DNA of 64,000 nt from Tenacibaculum dicentrarchi (GTDB lineage: Bacteria; Bacteroidota; Bacteroidia; Flavobacteriales; Flavobacteriaceae), in the NCBI RefSeq assembly GCF_900239345.1, contig NZ_OESZ01000012.1, positions 124,001 through 188,000 on the forward strand, written 5' to 3'. Both the position numbers and the translations under genes were made by a program. Positions 45,889-56,241 of the stretch are shown in pieces (the stretch's first letter is position 1; each line of letters begins with the position of its first letter). The notes beneath the pieces were generated by a model, which worked only from the letters and a program-made list of their open reading frames with translations, ran no database searches and was not told the DNA's origin.

Positions 45889-46902
45889 ATGAAAGGAGCT
45901 TTATTAGTAAATTTAGGATCACCTGAAAGTACAGATCCAAAAGATGTTAAAAAATATTTAGGTGAATTTTTAATGGACGAACGCGTAATTGATGTTCCGT
46001 ATTGGTTTCGTTCATTTTTAGTAAAAGGAATTATTTTAAACACTCGCCCGAAAAAATCAGCAGCAGCTTATAACAAAATTTGGTGGAAAGACGGTTCTCC
46101 TTTAATTGTTTTATCAGAAAGGTTACAAAAAAAGGTGCAAGAAAAAACTGAATATCCTGTTGCTTTAGCAATGCGATACGGTACAATGACCATTAAAAAA
46201 GGACTACAAGAATTACACGATAAAGGCGTTACCGAAGTATTATTAATTCCTCTATACCCACAATTTGCGATGGCAACAACTGAAACTATTGTTGTTTTAG
46301 CTGAAAAAATTAGAAAGGAATTTTTCCCAGAGATGAAAATTACAGATGTTCCTGCTTTTTATAAAAAACCAGAATACATAAGCGCTTTATCGAACAGTAT
46401 TAAAGAGTATTTAGCCGATAAAGAATACGACCATATCTTATTTTCTTACCATGGAGTTCCTGAGCGTCATATTCGCAAATCCGACATTACAAAAAGTCAT
46501 TGTAAAATAGATGGGAGTTGTTGTAACACGCCATCAAAAGCACATGAATTTTGTTATCGTCATCAATGTTTTGAAACTACAAAAAATGTAATATCAACAT
46601 TAAATTTAGATGAGAATATAGTTTCAACCTCGTTTCAATCTCGTTTAGGAGTTGATCCTTGGTTACAACCTTATACTGATAGAACTATTGTAAAAAAAGC
46701 CGAAAAAGACGGTATTAAAAAACTCGCTATTGTAACACCTGCTTTTGTTTCTGATTGTTTAGAAACTTTAGAAGAAATTGCCATGGAAGGAAAAGAAGAG
46801 TTTTTAGAAGCCGGTGGTGAAGAATTCCATACAGTGCCTTGTATTAACGACAATAAACAATGGGTCAATACTTTAGCTGATTGGATTAATAACTGGAAAT
46901 GA
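45889..46902 (+). CDS. hemH: Ferrochelatase
   Basis: 337 residues that insert ferrous iron into protoporphyrin IX, the last step of this route. The catalytic His is in LFSYHGVPERHI (near residue 184); SFQSRLGVDPWLQPYTD and VTPAFVSDCLETLEEIAMEG (with the catalytic Glu) are family markers. A Cys-rich insert follows the His (KSHCKIDGSCCNTPS...HEFCYRHQC), which could bind metal or a 2Fe-2S cluster. The start MKGALLVNLGSPES is typical. Confidence 0.96.
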   Translation: MKGALLVNLGSPESTDPKDVKKYLGEFLMDERVIDVPYWFRSFLVKGIILNTRPKKSAAAYNKIWWKDGSPLIVLSERLQKKVQEKTEYPVALAMRYGTMTIKKGLQELHDKGVTEVLLIPLYPQFAMATTETIVVLAEKIRKEFFPEMKITDVPAFYKKPEYISALSNSIKEYLADKEYDHILFSYHGVPERHIRKSDITKSHCKIDGSCCNTPSKAHEFCYRHQCFETTKNVISTLNLDENIVSTSFQSRLGVDPWLQPYTDRTIVKKAEKDGIKKLAIVTPAFVSDCLETLEEIAMEGKEEFLEAGGEEFHTVPCINDNKQWVNTLADWINNWK

Positions 46903-46966
46903 TAAAAATAAGTACGTTATTTTAAAAATATTATCTATATTCGTTATAAATTATATATAAAAAACA

Positions 46967-47656
46967 ATGAAAAATTTTAAAAAAATTGCTGCAGGACTTG
47001 CTATTGCTGTGGTATCTGTAGGAAGTATTAGTGCTCAAAAGAAAATTGGTACTTTCGGAGGTTTAACTCAAAAAAATCTTGGGTTTAAAAAAATAAGAGT
47101 ACCTTATACTGATGTTATTTCTTACAAAGGTTTTGTAAAATCAGGTAATGAAGATGAAATTAAAGATGGAAAAAAATTCTATTATTTATATGTTTGGGTT
47201 CCTGCTGTTGCTCCTGAATTAGGTGTAAGAATGGTTTCTCCTATAGGAAAAAATAAACCGAAAAATGCCATTGTATCTGCTGATTTTGAAGCAAACAAAA
47301 AATCTAAAGATTATTTTGACACCTATATTACTTTAGAGCGTTCAGATATTTTTACAAAAGGTTCTATTACCGAAAGTAAAGTTAAAAACGCAAATTGGCA
47401 TACACTTGCTAAAAATGATGATAGTAGCGAAATGCCTAAATTACCTAGTGGATCTAGATATAATTCATTATTAAGATATAAAAGTGAAACAGGAAATCCT
47501 TTAAAAGCCATTACTACTGGTTTGTACAGAATTGGATTTACGACCTATAAAAAAGGAGAGGTAAAAGGTACATTTTTAGCTCAAATTGCAGCACCTATAA
47601 AATTACCAGGAGTTGTTGTTGCTAAATCTATTGCTGAATTAAAAAAGCAAATGTAA
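46967..47656 (+). CDS. LipL32-like secreted surface protein
   Basis: 229 residues. A signal peptide (1-24, cleaved after ISAQ) precedes a domain strongly resembling LipL32, the major surface lipoprotein of pathogenic Leptospira: YYLYVWVPAVAPELGVRMVS (about 72-91) and GLYRIGFTTYKKGEVKG (about 191-207) match its conserved blocks nearly residue for residue as I recall them. Unlike LipL32 there is no lipobox cysteine, so it should be a soluble periplasmic or secreted protein. It lies 64 bp after hemH and is followed by a perfect terminator. A link to heme or iron is suggested only by position. Confidence 0.85.
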   Translation: MKNFKKIAAGLAIAVVSVGSISAQKKIGTFGGLTQKNLGFKKIRVPYTDVISYKGFVKSGNEDEIKDGKKFYYLYVWVPAVAPELGVRMVSPIGKNKPKNAIVSADFEANKKSKDYFDTYITLERSDIFTKGSITESKVKNANWHTLAKNDDSSEMPKLPSGSRYNSLLRYKSETGNPLKAITTGLYRIGFTTYKKGEVKGTFLAQIAAPIKLPGVVVAKSIAELKKQM

Positions 47657-47681
47657 TTAATTACATTAAAATCATTAAATT

Positions 47682-47725
47682 TGAGGTCTTAAAACAATGT
47701 TGTTTTAAGACCTCATTTTTTTTTT
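47682..47725 (+). terminator. Perfect terminator ending exactly at the hemJ start codon
   Basis: TGAGGTCTTAAAACA-atgt-TGTTTTAAGACCTCA is a perfect 15-bp stem, followed by T10 at 47716-47725. The hemJ ATG begins at 47726, directly after the last T. Confidence 0.92.
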
Positions 47726-48283
47726 ATGGATTTTTTATATATAAAAGCACTACATATTATTTTTGTAGTCACATGGTTTGCAGGATTATTTTATGTTGGA
47801 CGCTTATTTATTTATCATGTAGAAGCCGAAAAAAAAGACGAAACAGCTAAGGGAATTTTACAAACGCAATACAAATTAATGACTAAGCGTTTGTGGTATA
47901 TTATTACCTGGCCATCGTTATTTTTAGCTAGTTTTTTTGCTATTTGGATGCTTATAGAAAATCCTATTTATTTAGAATTACCTTGGATGCATGTTAAATT
48001 AGCATTTGTTTTAGCCTTATATTTTTATCACGGATTTTGTCATAAAATATATAAAGAACTACAGCGAGATGAAATAAACTATAGCCCTACAAAACTAAGA
48101 ATACTTAACGAAGCGCCAACTGTAATTTTATTTGCTGTAGTTTTTTTAGTAGTTTTAAAAAACACGATTAGTTGGGTTTGGGGAGTTGTAGGAATTATTC
48201 TTTTTGGTGTATTATTAATGTTTGGAATTCAATTTTATAAAAAGCTAAGAGCTAAAAAATCTTGGGACAAACAAGATAAATAA
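47726..48283 (+). CDS. hemJ: HemJ-type protoporphyrinogen IX oxidase
   Basis: 185 residues with four to five membrane helices. The HemJ hallmarks are His10 in the first helix (YIKALHIIFVVTWFAGLFY), RLF-YHVEA after it, and Lys91 in LPWMHVKLAFVLAL, followed by RILNEAPTVILFAVV. It oxidises protoporphyrinogen IX to protoporphyrin IX and supplies the step between hemF and hemH; no hemG or hemY is in the window. The start is fixed by the family N-terminus even though it directly follows a terminator. Confidence 0.9.
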   Translation: MDFLYIKALHIIFVVTWFAGLFYVGRLFIYHVEAEKKDETAKGILQTQYKLMTKRLWYIITWPSLFLASFFAIWMLIENPIYLELPWMHVKLAFVLALYFYHGFCHKIYKELQRDEINYSPTKLRILNEAPTVILFAVVFLVVLKNTISWVWGVVGIILFGVLLMFGIQFYKKLRAKKSWDKQDK

Positions 48284-48344
48284 TTACTTAAAAAACAGAA
48301 TAAATAATTTTTTTTTGACATCAAAAAGAATTAAAAACAATATT

Positions 48345-48761
48345 ATGAAAAAAATATTTTTAGTATTTATTAGCACTATTTTAATTAGTTCATGCGCTTC
48401 TAAAAGTGATGAAATACCAATTCCTGAAGAACTAATAAAAACCAAAGATCCTCTTATAGGCATTTGGAAATTAACCCACAAAAACACCACAGTTATAACT
48501 GATACTTGCCAAAAAAAGGACAGTTATACCTTTATTAATAATGGTCATTACATTTTTAATGATTACAATAGCACCAATAATTTATGTACTAAGGATGAAA
48601 AATCATCTTACAAAGGCTATTGGAAAAATAATGAAAATAATACCTATAATTTTAAGAAAGATAAACATACAGGTAATGGTAACGATTTAAATATTAATTT
48701 TTCTGAAGATAAACAAGAATTTACTTTTCCTAGTAATGGATTAACCTACAAGAGACAGTAA
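48345..48761 (+). CDS. Lipocalin-like small lipoprotein
   Basis: 138 residues from the ATG at 48345, chosen because it begins a lipoprotein signal (MKKIFLVFISTILISSC, lipobox ISSC); a longer reading from 48315 adds ten residues and spoils the signal. The mature domain (LIGIWKLTHKNTTV...YTFINNGHYIF...YKGYWKNNENNTYNF) fits the lipocalin-like beta-barrel group common in Bacteroidota. No ligand is known. Confidence 0.75.
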   Translation: MKKIFLVFISTILISSCASKSDEIPIPEELIKTKDPLIGIWKLTHKNTTVITDTCQKKDSYTFINNGHYIFNDYNSTNNLCTKDEKSSYKGYWKNNENNTYNFKKDKHTGNGNDLNINFSEDKQEFTFPSNGLTYKRQ

Positions 48762-48766
48762 TTCAT

Positions 48767-48801
48767 AAAAAAATCCGAAATTTAAAAATTTCGGATTTTT
48801 T
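48767..48801. terminator. Bidirectional terminator between the lipoprotein gene and recR
   Basis: AAAAAATCCGAAATTT-aa-AAATTTCGGATTTTTT, a long perfect stem with A and T runs on both sides, shared by two convergent genes. Confidence 0.9.
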
Positions 48802-49421
48802 TATCCTAATTTTATTGAATCTTCAAAAGGAATACGATTCACAATAGACCTACCTAAAGTAATCTCATCAGCATATTCTAATTCGTCGCCCACCGAAATT
48901 CCTCTAGCAATGGTAGAGATTGCTATATTACAGCCTTCTATTTGCTTATAAATATAAAAGTTTGTAGTATCGCCTTCCATAGTTGCACTCAAAGCAAAAA
49001 TCAATTCTTTTACTTCGCCTTTTTTAACTTTATTTATCAAAGATGCTATTTCTAAATTTTGAGGTCCAATACCTTCAATGGGCGAAATTTTACCGCCCAA
49101 AACATGATACACCCCTCTAAATTGTGCTGTATTTTCAATAGCCATTACATCTCGAAGATCTTCAACAACACATACAACACTAGCATTTCTATTCGGGTTA
49201 TTACATATTTCACACAATACTGTATCTGAAATATTATGACATTTTTTACACGTTTTTACATCGTTTCGTAAATGCGTTAAAGCACTTGTTAAATAACTCG
49301 TATTTTCAGCGGGTTGTTTTAATAAATGTAAGACTAAACGAAGTGCCGTTCGCTTACCTATTCCTGGCAATCTACTAACCTCTTCGACTGCTTTTTCTAG
49401 TAATTTTGAAGAAAAATCCAT
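48801..49421 (-). CDS. recR: Recombination protein RecR
   Basis: 206 residues, normal length. Acts with RecF and RecO in loading RecA at gaps. N-terminal HhH ([17 protein letters not shown]), a C4 zinc finger ([16 protein letters not shown]) and a Toprim domain ([14 protein letters not shown], then [17 protein letters not shown]). The start ATG at 49421 lies 4 bp after a TAAATTTG promoter element. Confidence 0.97.
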   Translation of the reverse strand: MDFSSKLLEKAVEEVSRLPGIGKRTALRLVLHLLKQPAENTSYLTSALTHLRNDVKTCKKCHNISDTVLCEICNNPNRNASVVCVVEDLRDVMAIENTAQFRGVYHVLGGKISPIEGIGPQNLEIASLINKVKKGEVKELIFALSATMEGDTTNFYIYKQIEGCNIAISTIARGISVGDELEYADEITLGRSIVNRIPFEDSIKLG

Positions 49422-49425
49422 ACTG

Positions 49426-49433
49426 CAAATTTA
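49426..49433 (-). promoter_or_regulatory. -7 promoter element for recR, leaderless spacing
   Basis: TAAATTTG on the minus strand ends 4 bp before the recR ATG. Confidence 0.55.
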
Positions 49434-49477
49434 CAATTTTTCAAATAGCATCACTAAAATATATCAGTTTAAAAAAG

Positions 49478-49485
49478 TATCTTTG
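49478..49485 (+). promoter_or_regulatory. -7 promoter element for pepD
   Basis: TATCTTTG, 28 bp before the chosen pepD ATG at 49514; it lies inside the longer reading frame from 49406 and so supports the downstream start. Confidence 0.6.
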
Positions 49486-49513
49486 TTACTTACATTTAAA
49501 CAAACAATTTACA

Positions 49514-50977
49514 ATGAATTCAGAAATAAGAAACTTAGAGCCTAAAGCTGTTTGGAAGAATTTTGCCGACTTAAATGCCGTACCCCGTCCCTCTAAAAAA
49601 GAAGAAAAAATTATCCAATTTATGGTTGATTTTGGTGAAAAATTGCAATTAGAAACAATGGTCGATAAGGTTGGAAACGTAATTATTCGCAAGCCAGCTT
49701 CTTTAGGCATGGAAAACCGTAAAATGATTGTATTACAAAGTCATTTAGATATGGTACATCAAAAAAATGCTGACACTATTTTCGATTTTGATACAGAAGG
49801 AATTAAAATGTTTGTTGATGGTGATTGGGTAAGAGCTAAGGGAACTACTTTAGGTGCCGATAACGGCTTAGGAGTTGCCTCAATTATGGCTATTTTAGAA
49901 TCTTCAGAAATTGCACATCCTGCTATTGAAGCTTTATTTACTATTGATGAAGAAACTGGTATGACTGGTGCAATGGGCTTAGAAGGAGGTATTTTAAAAA
50001 GTGAAATCTTATTAAATTTAGATACCGAAGATGATGATGAAATTAGTATGGGTTGTGCAGGTGGTGTAGATGTTACCGCTACAAGAACATATACTGAAGA
50101 AGCTACTCCTGAAAATACAACTGCTTTTGAAATTGCTATTACAGGCTTAAAAGGAGGACATTCAGGAATGGATATTATTAAAGGATTAGGAAATGCCAAC
50201 AAAATAATGAATCGTTTATTATTTGATGGTTTCACAAACTTTGGTTTACGTGTTGCTGATATAAACGGAGGTAGTTTACGTAATGCTATTCCTCGTGAAA
50301 GTTTTTCAACGGTAGTTGTTGATACAGTATCAAAAGAACCTTTCTTATTTGAAATTAAACAATTAATAAATACTATTAAAGCTGAATTTTCAAAAATAGA
50401 ACCTAATTTATCAATTGAATTAGAAGAAACTGAAACTCCTAAAAATGTTATGGATTTAGGTGTTCAAGAAGGATTTATCAAATCAATGTACACGGCTTTA
50501 AACGGTGTATATCGCATGAGTCCAGATATTGAAGGATTAGTAGAAACATCTAACAATATTGCTCGTGTTACTGTAAAAGAAGGAAAAATAAGAATAGCTT
50601 GTTTAACTCGTTCTTCATCAGAAAGTAATAAATGGGATTTAGCAAACTCAATCCGTTCGGCTTATGAATTAGCTGGTTTTGATGTTGAATTTTCTGGTTC
50701 GTACCCAGGTTGGTTACCTAACTTAGATTCTGAAATTTTAAAAATAGTTGAAAAATTATATATAGAATTACATAACGAACAACCTAATGTAGCTGCTTGT
50801 CATGCAGGTTTAGAATGTGGACTTTTAGGACAAAATTACCCTAATATGGATATGATTTCTTTCGGACCAAACATTAGAGGACCACACTCTCCTGATGAAT
50901 GTGCACAAATTTCATCAACACAAAAATATTGGAAATTTTTATTAGAGATTTTAAAGAATATTCCTAGTAAAAATTAA
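49514..50977 (+). CDS. pepD: Aminoacyl-histidine dipeptidase (PepD, M20 family)
   Basis: 487 residues. A dinuclear zinc peptidase cutting Xaa-His and other dipeptides. Metal and catalytic motifs: QSHLDMVHQK (His/Asp, near residue 80), GADNGLGVAS, and DEETGMTGAMGL (Glu pair near 150), with CHAGLECGLLG near the end. I use the ATG at 49514 (MNSEIRNLEPKAVW, the family start); a frame-extension to 49406 adds 36 residues and runs over the promoter and the recR start. No signal peptide, so cytosolic. Confidence 0.95.
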   Translation: MNSEIRNLEPKAVWKNFADLNAVPRPSKKEEKIIQFMVDFGEKLQLETMVDKVGNVIIRKPASLGMENRKMIVLQSHLDMVHQKNADTIFDFDTEGIKMFVDGDWVRAKGTTLGADNGLGVASIMAILESSEIAHPAIEALFTIDEETGMTGAMGLEGGILKSEILLNLDTEDDDEISMGCAGGVDVTATRTYTEEATPENTTAFEIAITGLKGGHSGMDIIKGLGNANKIMNRLLFDGFTNFGLRVADINGGSLRNAIPRESFSTVVVDTVSKEPFLFEIKQLINTIKAEFSKIEPNLSIELEETETPKNVMDLGVQEGFIKSMYTALNGVYRMSPDIEGLVETSNNIARVTVKEGKIRIACLTRSSSESNKWDLANSIRSAYELAGFDVEFSGSYPGWLPNLDSEILKIVEKLYIELHNEQPNVAACHAGLECGLLGQNYPNMDMISFGPNIRGPHSPDECAQISSTQKYWKFLLEILKNIPSKN

Positions 50978-50994
50978 TTATCAATAAAAAACTT

Positions 50995-51027
50995 AAAAAC
51001 CACAACAGATAACGTTGTGGTTTTTTT
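50995..51027 (+). terminator. pepD terminator
   Basis: AAAAACCACAAC-agataac-GTTGTGGTTTTTTT, 18 bp past the stop codon and 12 bp before the next start codon. Confidence 0.88.
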
Positions 51028-51038
51028 ATATTTAACTA

Positions 51039-51623
51039 ATGAATCTTTTATCACATTTATATTTATCAGGAAATAACACCGAATTAATGATTGGTAATTT
51101 TATTGCTGACCATATTAATGGTAATAAATTTTCTCATTTTAAAGAAAATATTCAAAAAGGTATTATTTTACATCGTCAAATAGATACTTATACCGATGCG
51201 CACGAAATTGTTAGAAAAAGTAAACGAAGATTACACGAGCGTTACGGACATTATGATGGCGTAATTATTGATATTTTTTTCGACCATTTTTTAGCTAAAA
51301 ATTGGACTACATATTCGGCTATTCCTTTAGATGTTTATGTAAATTCTGTCTACAAATTGTTAGAAAAAAATAATTCAAGGCTTCCCGAAAAAACACAAAA
51401 TTTACTCCCTAGTATGGTAAAATATAATTGGTTGTATAATTATCAATTTATCAATGGAATTCAAGAAGTTTTAAACGGAATAAACAGACGTACAAAAGGA
51501 AAATCTCAAATGAATTTAGCTTCTGAAGATTTAGCAATTCATTATCATTTATTTGAAGAAGATTTTACTTTATTTTTTCAAAAATTACGTGATTTTTGTA
51601 ATATACAAATTGTTAAAATATGA
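51039..51623 (+). CDS. acpH: Acyl carrier protein phosphodiesterase
   Basis: 194 residues of the AcpH family (MNLLSHLYLSGNN, then GNFIADHINGNK and GIILHRQIDTYTDAH, with FDHFLAKNW). It removes the 4'-phosphopantetheine group from ACP. The HD-like His/Asp residues (H-RQID, FFDHFLA) are present. The last four bases overlap the start of the pseudouridine synthase gene (ATGA), a sign of translational coupling. Confidence 0.9.
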   Translation: MNLLSHLYLSGNNTELMIGNFIADHINGNKFSHFKENIQKGIILHRQIDTYTDAHEIVRKSKRRLHERYGHYDGVIIDIFFDHFLAKNWTTYSAIPLDVYVNSVYKLLEKNNSRLPEKTQNLLPSMVKYNWLYNYQFINGIQEVLNGINRRTKGKSQMNLASEDLAIHYHLFEEDFTLFFQKLRDFCNIQIVKI

Positions 51624-52480
51624 TTTTATCAGAAACACATAACACGCCGTTACTAGAAAAACCTATTCGATTACAAGATTACGCTGTTGATATTTTTAAA
51701 ACTATTCCAACAAAATCAGGCATCAAAAAAGCAATTAAAAAAAAGTTGGTTTTTGTCAATGGTAAAATTGCAACTACGGCACTATTTATCAATGGAAATG
51801 AAAAAATAGAATTGTATAAAATTAGCGAAGAAACCACTTTTAAACAATTTAAATTTCCTTTAGAAGTTCTTTTTGAAGATGATTATTTAGCTGTTATTTA
51901 TAAACCTGCAGGTATTTTAGTTAGTGGAAATTCGTTTGCAACGATTGATAATGCACTACTGCAAAACATCAAAAAAAGCCCTTTGGAAGATGCAACACGT
52001 CCACGACCTGTGCATCGATTAGATTATCCAACAAGCGGACTTTTACTTATCGGAAAAACAAGTTCGAGTATTATCGCTTTAAATAAATTATTTGAAAATA
52101 AAAAAATTCAAAAAACATATCATGCAATAACTATCGGAAAAATAGAAAATAACGGAATTATTGATTTTCCTATTGATGATAAAAAAGCTCTAACATCTTA
52201 TAAATTAATAAAATCAGTTATTTCTGAACGATTTAAAACATTAAACCTTGTTGAATTATCGCCCAAAACAGGAAGAAAACATCAATTAAGAAAACATTTA
52301 TTAGCTATAAAAAGTCCAATTTTAGGCGATAAAGAACATTTTTTAGATGGATTTATATTAAACGGAAAAGGATTGTATTTACACGCATCTACCCTACAAT
52401 TTGAACATCCTTTTACAAAAAAAGAACTCGTAATTACAAAAGAGCTTCCTAATAAATTGAAAAAAATATTTGCTTGTTAA
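51620..52480 (+). CDS. RluA-family pseudouridine synthase
   Basis: 286 residues. S4-like N-terminal region (KSGIKKAIKKKLVFVNGK) and the catalytic domain with the active Asp in RPVHRLDYPTSGLLLIGKT (near residue 139), then SPKTGRKHQLRKHLLAIKSPILGD. Converts uridine to pseudouridine in rRNA or tRNA; the site cannot be assigned. Overlaps acpH by 4 bp; trmD follows 30 bp later but with its own promoter. Confidence 0.92.
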   Translation: MILSETHNTPLLEKPIRLQDYAVDIFKTIPTKSGIKKAIKKKLVFVNGKIATTALFINGNEKIELYKISEETTFKQFKFPLEVLFEDDYLAVIYKPAGILVSGNSFATIDNALLQNIKKSPLEDATRPRPVHRLDYPTSGLLLIGKTSSSIIALNKLFENKKIQKTYHAITIGKIENNGIIDFPIDDKKALTSYKLIKSVISERFKTLNLVELSPKTGRKHQLRKHLLAIKSPILGDKEHFLDGFILNGKGLYLHASTLQFEHPFTKKELVITKELPNKLKKIFAC

Positions 52481-52497
52481 TTTTACTTTAAAAAATA

Positions 52498-52505
52498 TAT
52501 CTTTG
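52498..52505 (+). promoter_or_regulatory. trmD promoter, leaderless spacing
   Basis: TATCTTTG ends 5 bp before the trmD ATG; a TTG at 52473-52475 stands 22 bp upstream as the -33 element. Confidence 0.62.
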
Positions 52506-52510
52506 CCAAC

Positions 52511-53188
52511 ATGCGAATAGATATTATTACCCTAGCACCCGATTTATTAAAAAGCCCGTTTGAACATTCAATGATGAAACGTGCCATTGACAAAGGTTTA
52601 GCCGAAATTCATTTTCATAATTTACGTGATTACGGAATTGGCTCTTACAAAAAACTAGATGACACCCAATTTGGTGGTGGCGCTGGTATGGTTTTAATGA
52701 TTGAACCTATTGATGCTTGTATTTCTAAATTGCAAGCTGAAAGAACGTATGACGAAATCATTTATATGACACCAGATGCAAAAACATTAAATCAATCAAT
52801 AGCAAATACACTTTCATTAAAAGAAAATATTATTATTTTAACAGGACATTATAAAGGTGTTGACCAACGTGTTCGTGACCGATTTATTACCAAAGAAATT
52901 TCTATTGGAGATTATGTTTTAACAGGTGGAGAATTAGCAGCTGCCATTTTATGTGATGCTGTTGTACGTTTAATCCCTGGGGTTTTAGGTGATGAACAAT
53001 CTGCTTTGACAGATTCTTTTCAAGATAATTTATTATCGCCACCAGTTTATACAAGACCCGCAGAATATGACGGAATGAAAGTTCCTGAAATATTATTATC
53101 GGGTAATTTTCCTAAAATAGAAGAATGGAGAAGCGAAAAAGCCTATAAACACACCAAAAATATACGTCCTGATTTATTAGATGAATAA
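52511..53188 (+). CDS. trmD: tRNA (guanine-N1)-methyltransferase
   Basis: 225 residues, making m1G37 next to the anticodon. SPOUT knot with [17 protein letters not shown] (residues about 51-67), [28 protein letters not shown] and [15 protein letters not shown]. Normal length and start. rplS follows on the same strand with its own promoter, the common trmD-rplS pair. Confidence 0.97.
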   Translation: MRIDIITLAPDLLKSPFEHSMMKRAIDKGLAEIHFHNLRDYGIGSYKKLDDTQFGGGAGMVLMIEPIDACISKLQAERTYDEIIYMTPDAKTLNQSIANTLSLKENIIILTGHYKGVDQRVRDRFITKEISIGDYVLTGGELAAAILCDAVVRLIPGVLGDEQSALTDSFQDNLLSPPVYTRPAEYDGMKVPEILLSGNFPKIEEWRSEKAYKHTKNIRPDLLDE

Positions 53189-53293
53189 TTTAAAAATTAT
53201 TTACACGATATAAATTTTGTTAGTTACTAATTAACAAATAATTAGGTGCAAAAATATTATTAAACAAAAGTTAGTATTTTATAATTTTTTGAT

Positions 53294-53301
53294 TAATTTT
53301 G
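53294..53301 (+). promoter_or_regulatory. -7 promoter element for rplS
   Basis: TAATTTTG, 69 bp before the rplS ATG at 53371. The leader includes a short palindrome ACGATAATCGT of unknown meaning. Confidence 0.55.
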
Positions 53302-53370
53302 CACGCATAAATTAACCTCTGACGATAATCGTGTACGTTGTTTTATAAAACAAAAATAAATATTATTACG

Positions 53371-53718
53371 ATGGATTTAGTAAAGTTTGTTCAAGACGAA
53401 TTTGTAACAAGAAACGAATTACCTCAATTTGCAGCAGGAGACACTATTACTGTGTACTATGAAATTAGAGAGGGAGAAAAAGTACGTACTCAGTTTTTTA
53501 GAGGTGTAGTTATTCAAAAAAGAGGTGTTGGTGCTTCTGAAACTTTTACTATCAGAAAAATGTCTGGTACTGTAGGAGTAGAACGTATCTTCCCTATTAA
53601 CTTACCTGCTATTCAAAAAATCGAAGTAAATAAAAAAGGTATTGTACGTAGAGCTCGTATCTTTTACTTTAGAGACCTTACTGGTAAGAAAGCAAGAATT
53701 AAAGAAAGAAGAAGTTAG
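53371..53718 (+). CDS. rplS: 50S ribosomal protein L19
   Basis: 115 residues from the ATG at 53371 (MDLVKFVQDEFV, the family start; the longer reading from 53338 is leader). Typical L19 motifs: GDTITVYYEIREGEK, RTQFFRGVVIQKRG, ETFTIRKMSGTVGVERIFP and KKGIVRRARIFYFRDL. Followed by a strong terminator. Confidence 0.97.
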   Translation: MDLVKFVQDEFVTRNELPQFAAGDTITVYYEIREGEKVRTQFFRGVVIQKRGVGASETFTIRKMSGTVGVERIFPINLPAIQKIEVNKKGIVRRARIFYFRDLTGKKARIKERRS

Positions 53719-53742
53719 AAATAACTTTTTTGTTCAACTTAT

Positions 53743-53778
53743 AAAAAAGCGTTGTGATTTTTCACAACGCTTTTTTTG
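53743..53778 (+). terminator. rplS terminator
   Basis: AAAAAAGCGTTGTGA-tttt-TCACAACGCTTTTTTT, a perfect 15-bp stem. Confidence 0.93.
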
Positions 53779-53857
53779 TTTTAAATATTTTATCATATCG
53801 ATAATAAAGCACCCTAACTATTAACAGTTTTGCATCAAAAAAATCATTTCTAATTCT

Positions 53858-53865
53858 TAAATTTG
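53858..53865 (+). promoter_or_regulatory. -7 promoter element for icd
   Basis: TAAATTTG, 65 bp before the icd ATG. Confidence 0.5.
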
Positions 53866-53927
53866 CAATACTTCAATAAATTAATAATAACTGTGCTTGT
53901 TTTAATAACAGCGCGTTAAAAAACTGA

Positions 53928-56156
<2,229 letters not shown>

Positions 56157-56177
56157 GAATCATTTTTATATTTAACA

Positions 56178-56210
56178 TAAAAAAAGCAGATGAATATTCA
56201 TCTGCTTTTT
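56178..56210. terminator. icd terminator
   Basis: AAAAAAGCAGATGAA-ta-TTCATCTGCTTTTT, perfect; also usable by the convergent surface-protein run ending at 56242. Confidence 0.88.
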
Positions 56211-56241
56211 AAATTTATTTAGTACAAAAATTAAAATATAT

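Noticed and set aside
49759..50235. 158-codon minus-strand frame
   Set aside because: It is antisense to pepD and reflects codon periodicity of that gene.
53302..53370. Structured rplS leader with ribosomal-protein autoregulation
   Set aside because: Only a short ACGATAATCGT palindrome is visible; not enough to claim a regulatory RNA.
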